From: Tumebacillus avium
Lineage (GTDB): Bacteria > Bacillota > Bacilli > Tumebacillales > Tumebacillaceae
Assembly: GCF_002162355.1 (NCBI RefSeq)
Contig: NZ_CP021434.1
Location: 776,501 to 840,500, forward strand
Length of the DNA: 64,000 bases
Direction: 5' to 3'
Under the pieces are notes generated by a model. That model was not told where the DNA came from. It did not search any database and worked only from the letters and a program-made list of their open reading frames with translations. The position numbers and the translations under genes were made by a program. Of the stretch, positions 61,048-64,000 are shown piece after piece. Within the stretch, counting starts at the first letter, position 1; each line of letters begins with the position of its first letter.

Positions 61048-62172
61048 ATGTTCTCATTACGCGCTTTAAAAACGTACAACTACGCTTATTTCTCCCTGCT
61101 TTCGCTGTTCATCTCCTTTCTGCCCGTCTACCTCTCCGAACGAGGCGTGACGGCAGGCGAGATCGGAGCCATCATCGGCACCGGGTCGCTGATCGGCATT
61201 CTCTCCCAGCCGTTCTGGGGCTATGTCAGCGACCGCACCCGCACCGTCAAAAAAGTGCTCCTGTTCACACTCGGACTTTCCGTGCTGCTCGGCACGACCG
61301 CTTTTTCCCTGCCTCAAGGGGTCTGGCTGTTTGTGCTGATCGCGCTGCTCTATTTCTTTTACCTGCCGACCGACCCGCTGACCGAAAGCATGAACTACCG
61401 CCTGTCCGAGCGGATGGGCGTCTCCTTCGGTTCGGTGCGGATGTTTGGCGCAATCGGCTATGCGTCGACATCACTGATCGCCGGAGCGGTGTCTACTTAT
61501 TTAGGAATCGGCAGTTTCGCCTGGCTGTTCTTCGGCTATGGCACATCAGCGCTGCTAATCGCTTTGCTTTTGCCCGATGTGACGGCGAACTCGCAGAAGT
61601 TTGCTTTAAAAGACTTCCTGACCTTCTTGAAAAACCGCGAGACCTTGATCTTCCTCGGACTGGTCATGATCACCGCCCTGCCGCACCGGATGAACGACAG
61701 CTTCCTCGGCGTCTACCTGCACAGCCTTGGCGCTTCGACCGGACAGATCGGGGTGGCGTGGTTTGTGGCGGCGGTCAGCGAGATCACCTTTTTCGCCCTG
61801 TCCGCCCGGCTGCTGAAAACGGGCAGCGAAAAAAAGTGGATCGCCTTCGCCGCGCTGCTCTACACGGTGCGCTTTCTGCTCTGCGCCCTGCTGCCGACTC
61901 CGCTGGCGGTGATCCTGCTGCAACTGACCCAAGGCGTGACGTTCGTCATCTTCTACACCGCCTCACTGCAATACCTCAACCGCACCGTCCCGCCGGAATG
62001 GCAGGCGACGGGGACGACGCTTTTGGCGATTCTGTTCTTCGGCGTCTCCGGCATGGTCGGCTCGTGGCTTGGCGGCTGGATCTTCGACTGGCTGGGCGGG
62101 CCTGCGCTGTATGGCGTGATGGCAGCGCTGTCCTTTTGCGGACTGCTGTATGCGGCGGTCACGCGCAAATAA
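61048..62172 (+). CDS. MFS transporter, PPP/HcaT-LacY-like
   Basis: A 374-residue, 12-helix protein of the MFS_1-like group: VYLSERGVTAGEIGAIIGTGSLIGILSQPFWG covers helix 1-2 (cited by position 19-50) and motif A is GYVSDRTRTVKK. Relatives transport 3-phenylpropionate or nucleosides, others are efflux pumps; the substrate is unknown. The ATG at 61048 follows AAGAGGAG by seven bases; the longer frame to 60982 overlaps the intergenic promoter region. Confidence 0.9.
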   Translation: MFSLRALKTYNYAYFSLLSLFISFLPVYLSERGVTAGEIGAIIGTGSLIGILSQPFWGYVSDRTRTVKKVLLFTLGLSVLLGTTAFSLPQGVWLFVLIALLYFFYLPTDPLTESMNYRLSERMGVSFGSVRMFGAIGYASTSLIAGAVSTYLGIGSFAWLFFGYGTSALLIALLLPDVTANSQKFALKDFLTFLKNRETLIFLGLVMITALPHRMNDSFLGVYLHSLGASTGQIGVAWFVAAVSEITFFALSARLLKTGSEKKWIAFAALLYTVRFLLCALLPTPLAVILLQLTQGVTFVIFYTASLQYLNRTVPPEWQATGTTLLAILFFGVSGMVGSWLGGWIFDWLGGPALYGVMAALSFCGLLYAAVTRK

Positions 62173-62210
62173 AAAAGAGCCGACATCTACTCGCTTAGAT
62201 GTCGGCTTTT
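62171..62210. terminator. Bidirectional terminator between the MFS and DUF2357 genes
   Basis: AGCCGACATCTA / TAGATGTCGGCT perfect 12-bp stem with A- and T-rich flanks; the stop of the minus-strand gene (62195-62197) is inside the hairpin. Confidence 0.92.
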
Positions 62211-64000
62211 ATATTGACGATTTCCGCCAGCGCCCGTTCCAGATACTCGTTGACATGCTCATTTTCCGTGCCCGGCGTCATGACGATCAGTTTGACATGG
62301 TAGTCTTCGTATTCTTCGACCAAGTCCCTGATCTGGCGCGGGTACATCGCCCAGACTTCATGCACCGGGCGCGTCCGTTCGATCAGGCGCCGGTCGCCGC
62401 CGTCGGTCAGGAGATGGGTCGATGCCGAATCCCGGAAATACGAAATGATCTGCCCTGTCGTATACGGCGTCGGATAGCCGGACGGATTCCAGAACTTGTT
62501 GCGCCCTGCATTCGGACGGTACTTAAACTCCAAAATCAGCGAACCGGCATACACGTCCTTGTGGTAGACATCGATCCGGCCGTCCGGCTTGTTGTGCGCC
62601 GAAGCCAGCATGTGCAAAGGATGCTCGTTCGGATCGGGGTGCGGCTTGTGCGGAATGCGCGCATTAAACACATGATGCAGCCGCACATCGCCTTTTTGCA
62701 ACACGATCTTCGTCCCGTCCGGCAGCATCGGGATCAAGATCCGGCTGCCTTGGAAATCCTGATCGAACACCCAGCCCGCGGCCGGTTCGTAGCCGAGGTT
62801 GTCGATCAGGTATCGGGTCACCTTGAGGTAACACCACATCTCATACATCAGATCGCTTTTCTTCCACTGGTAGGCGTAGATCGTGTCGAGGCTGACTTCG
62901 TACGTTTCCGACTTCAGCTCGCGGTAGAGCTGATAAAACGTGCGGTAGCGCGGATCGAGCGTCAGCACCGGCGTCACTGCGGTCGGGAGCTGGGCCGGCA
63001 CCTCGCCGTACCACTCTGCCGACTCCAGCAATCGGAGTCCGCTGCGCATCTGGGCGATCTTCGTTTCGAATTGGACGATGCCTTCTGCGACCTGCTTTTT
63101 GGCGCGGATGTAGGCGTTCATCTTCCACTTGCCGCCCGTGCGGCCTTCGTTGTCTTCGTCGCGGTAGTGGCTGACTTCCTCCAGCAGCGCCGCCCGGTAG
63201 CGGGCAAACGAGTCGGCGATCTCTTCAAGATAGCGGGCGACCAGAAGGCAGATGTGCTTCACCCAGTGGTTTTCCGGCAGGCGGTAGTTCAGCTCGCGGA
63301 CCGGCGTTTTGAGATCGCGCCGCTCCGGGTGGGTCAGCTTGGCCCGGACCGATTTTTCATCGATTGCCTTTGCCCGTTCCGGCGGGACGAGCTGGTAGTT
63401 CTTTTCGATCCGGTAGTTCGCCCGCTTCTTCACATCCTGCAGCGCCCCAAGCAAAGCCTGGTAACGATTGCGGATCACCACAAAGCGGAACAACTGCTCC
63501 GGCGGCAGATGCTTCAGAAACGGGTCGCCTGCGCCCAGATTGCGGCGGATCAGATCTTGCGCCAGACCGCGCATCTCCGCCTCCAACTCGTCGCGCATCA
63601 CTTCCCATTCGGTGAACTTCAGCTCTTTGGGGATGATCATGATCATCGAATGGTAGGTCTGCCCAAACGCCTCGACCCGGATGCGGTAGCCGCCCGGAAT
63701 CAGCGGGTAGAAGTCGGTCTCTTCGGTGATCACCTTGTACAGCAGTACCTTTTCCTCATCCGGACGCAGAAACAGCGCGCGATGCTCGTCCATCTCAAAG
63801 CCAACCCGCATATCCGAGACATCAAAAAAATCGATATACAGCCGCGCCTGCGGATCGTTGCAGGAAAACGTCACCTCCAGATCAAGGTTCTCCATGACCT
63901 TGGGCGCGTCATCAAAATCCTGATGCGGGGTGGTGAAAAAGTTCTCCACCGCCACTTCGCCCACCTGTTGAGCCTTGCGATCCCATTGGTGGAACACCAG
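62195..64000 (-). CDS. DUF2357 / PD-(D/E)XK nuclease-like protein (partial, 5' end outside window)
   Basis: At least 601 residues, open to the right window edge, so the N-terminus is missing. The N-terminal half matches the layout of DUF2357: beta-rich start, then helices with HWVKHICLLVARYLEEI. The C-terminal third looks like a PD-(D/E)XK nuclease: GRIDVYHKDVYAGSLILEFKYRP contains an Asp and E-x-K (about 20 residues apart from the fold's start), followed by GQIISYFRD. DUF2357 proteins commonly pair with McrB-like AAA+ GTPases or ATPases in McrBC-type restriction of modified DNA; that partner would lie upstream, beyond 64000. Role as a defence nuclease is inference from family and motif. Confidence 0.75.
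   Translation of the reverse strand: MVFHQWDRKAQQVGEVAVENFFTTPHQDFDDAPKVMENLDLEVTFSCNDPQARLYIDFFDVSDMRVGFEMDEHRALFLRPDEEKVLLYKVITEETDFYPLIPGGYRIRVEAFGQTYHSMIMIIPKELKFTEWEVMRDELEAEMRGLAQDLIRRNLGAGDPFLKHLPPEQLFRFVVIRNRYQALLGALQDVKKRANYRIEKNYQLVPPERAKAIDEKSVRAKLTHPERRDLKTPVRELNYRLPENHWVKHICLLVARYLEEIADSFARYRAALLEEVSHYRDEDNEGRTGGKWKMNAYIRAKKQVAEGIVQFETKIAQMRSGLRLLESAEWYGEVPAQLPTAVTPVLTLDPRYRTFYQLYRELKSETYEVSLDTIYAYQWKKSDLMYEMWCYLKVTRYLIDNLGYEPAAGWVFDQDFQGSRILIPMLPDGTKIVLQKGDVRLHHVFNARIPHKPHPDPNEHPLHMLASAHNKPDGRIDVYHKDVYAGSLILEFKYRPNAGRNKFWNPSGYPTPYTTGQIISYFRDSASTHLLTDGGDRRLIERTRPVHEVWAMYPRQIRDLVEEYEDYHVKLIVMTPGTENEHVNEYLERALAEIVNIKADI

Overview
The window reads as the chromosome of a GC-rich, endospore-forming-type Firmicute (Bacillales). 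The evidence is the strong Shine-Dalgarno sites (AAGGAGG type), sigma-A promoters, many T-tailed hairpin terminators, a LiaFSR/PspA envelope-stress locus, a YkkCD pair under a guanidine-I riboswitch, and SCO1/Lgt/YtkA-type lipoprotein genes. The gene mix is reminiscent of Alicyclobacillaceae such as Tumebacillus, but that placement is an inference.

Left block (1-10753, all minus strand): a biosynthetic operon cut by the window edge. In transcription order it encodes a cyclic-peptide-type ABC exporter, a type II thioesterase, a fatty acyl-AMP ligase fused to an ACP, a KS-KR-ACP polyketide synthase without an acyltransferase, and the start of another ketosynthase protein. The missing AT domains suggest a trans-AT polyketide or lipopolyketide pathway.

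11074-17669 holds housekeeping and stress genes: a SulP anion transporter with a universal stress protein, the LiaRSF sensor system with a PspA/LiaH-type protein, a small membrane protein, and UppP.

17748-21667 is the most unusual locus: two paralogous small peptides with four conserved cysteines, a terminator-like attenuator, an ABC exporter fused to an N-terminal thioredoxin-like CxxC domain, a MauE-like membrane protein and a MauD-like membrane thioredoxin. I interpret it as a secretion and disulfide-forming system for cysteine-bearing peptides.

21757-24351 contains SCO1, Lgt, a YtkA/FixH-like lipoprotein and a TVP38/DedA-type protein. 24502-29000 contains a very large VioB-like ferritin-domain protein with an SRPBCC-like C-terminus and, convergent to it, a frameshifted gene with a GNQAV-type N-terminal motif.

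29185-41244 contains two convergent NRPS genes: FAAL-ACP-C-A-PCP (plus strand, A code fits Gln) and A-PCP-C-A-PCP-C (minus strand, second A code fits Leu). Neither has a release domain.

41388-54009 contains a small membrane protein, two HelD-type helicases, 4-hydroxyphenylpyruvate dioxygenase followed by a 75-bp tandem hairpin repeat, an M15 D,D-carboxypeptidase lipoprotein, two MFS pumps and a cytochrome P450.

54008-64000 contains cardiolipin synthase, the riboswitch-controlled guanidinium exporter ykkCD, a LigB-type dioxygenase, a DHA2 MFS pump under two palindromic operators, a GNRAV-motif protein carrying a possible deaminase domain, a hotdog thioesterase, an MFS transporter, and at the right edge a DUF2357/PD-(D/E)XK nuclease-like protein that may belong to a McrBC-like defence pair. 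Most operons end in compact terminators, and several genes place their stop codon inside the terminator hairpin.
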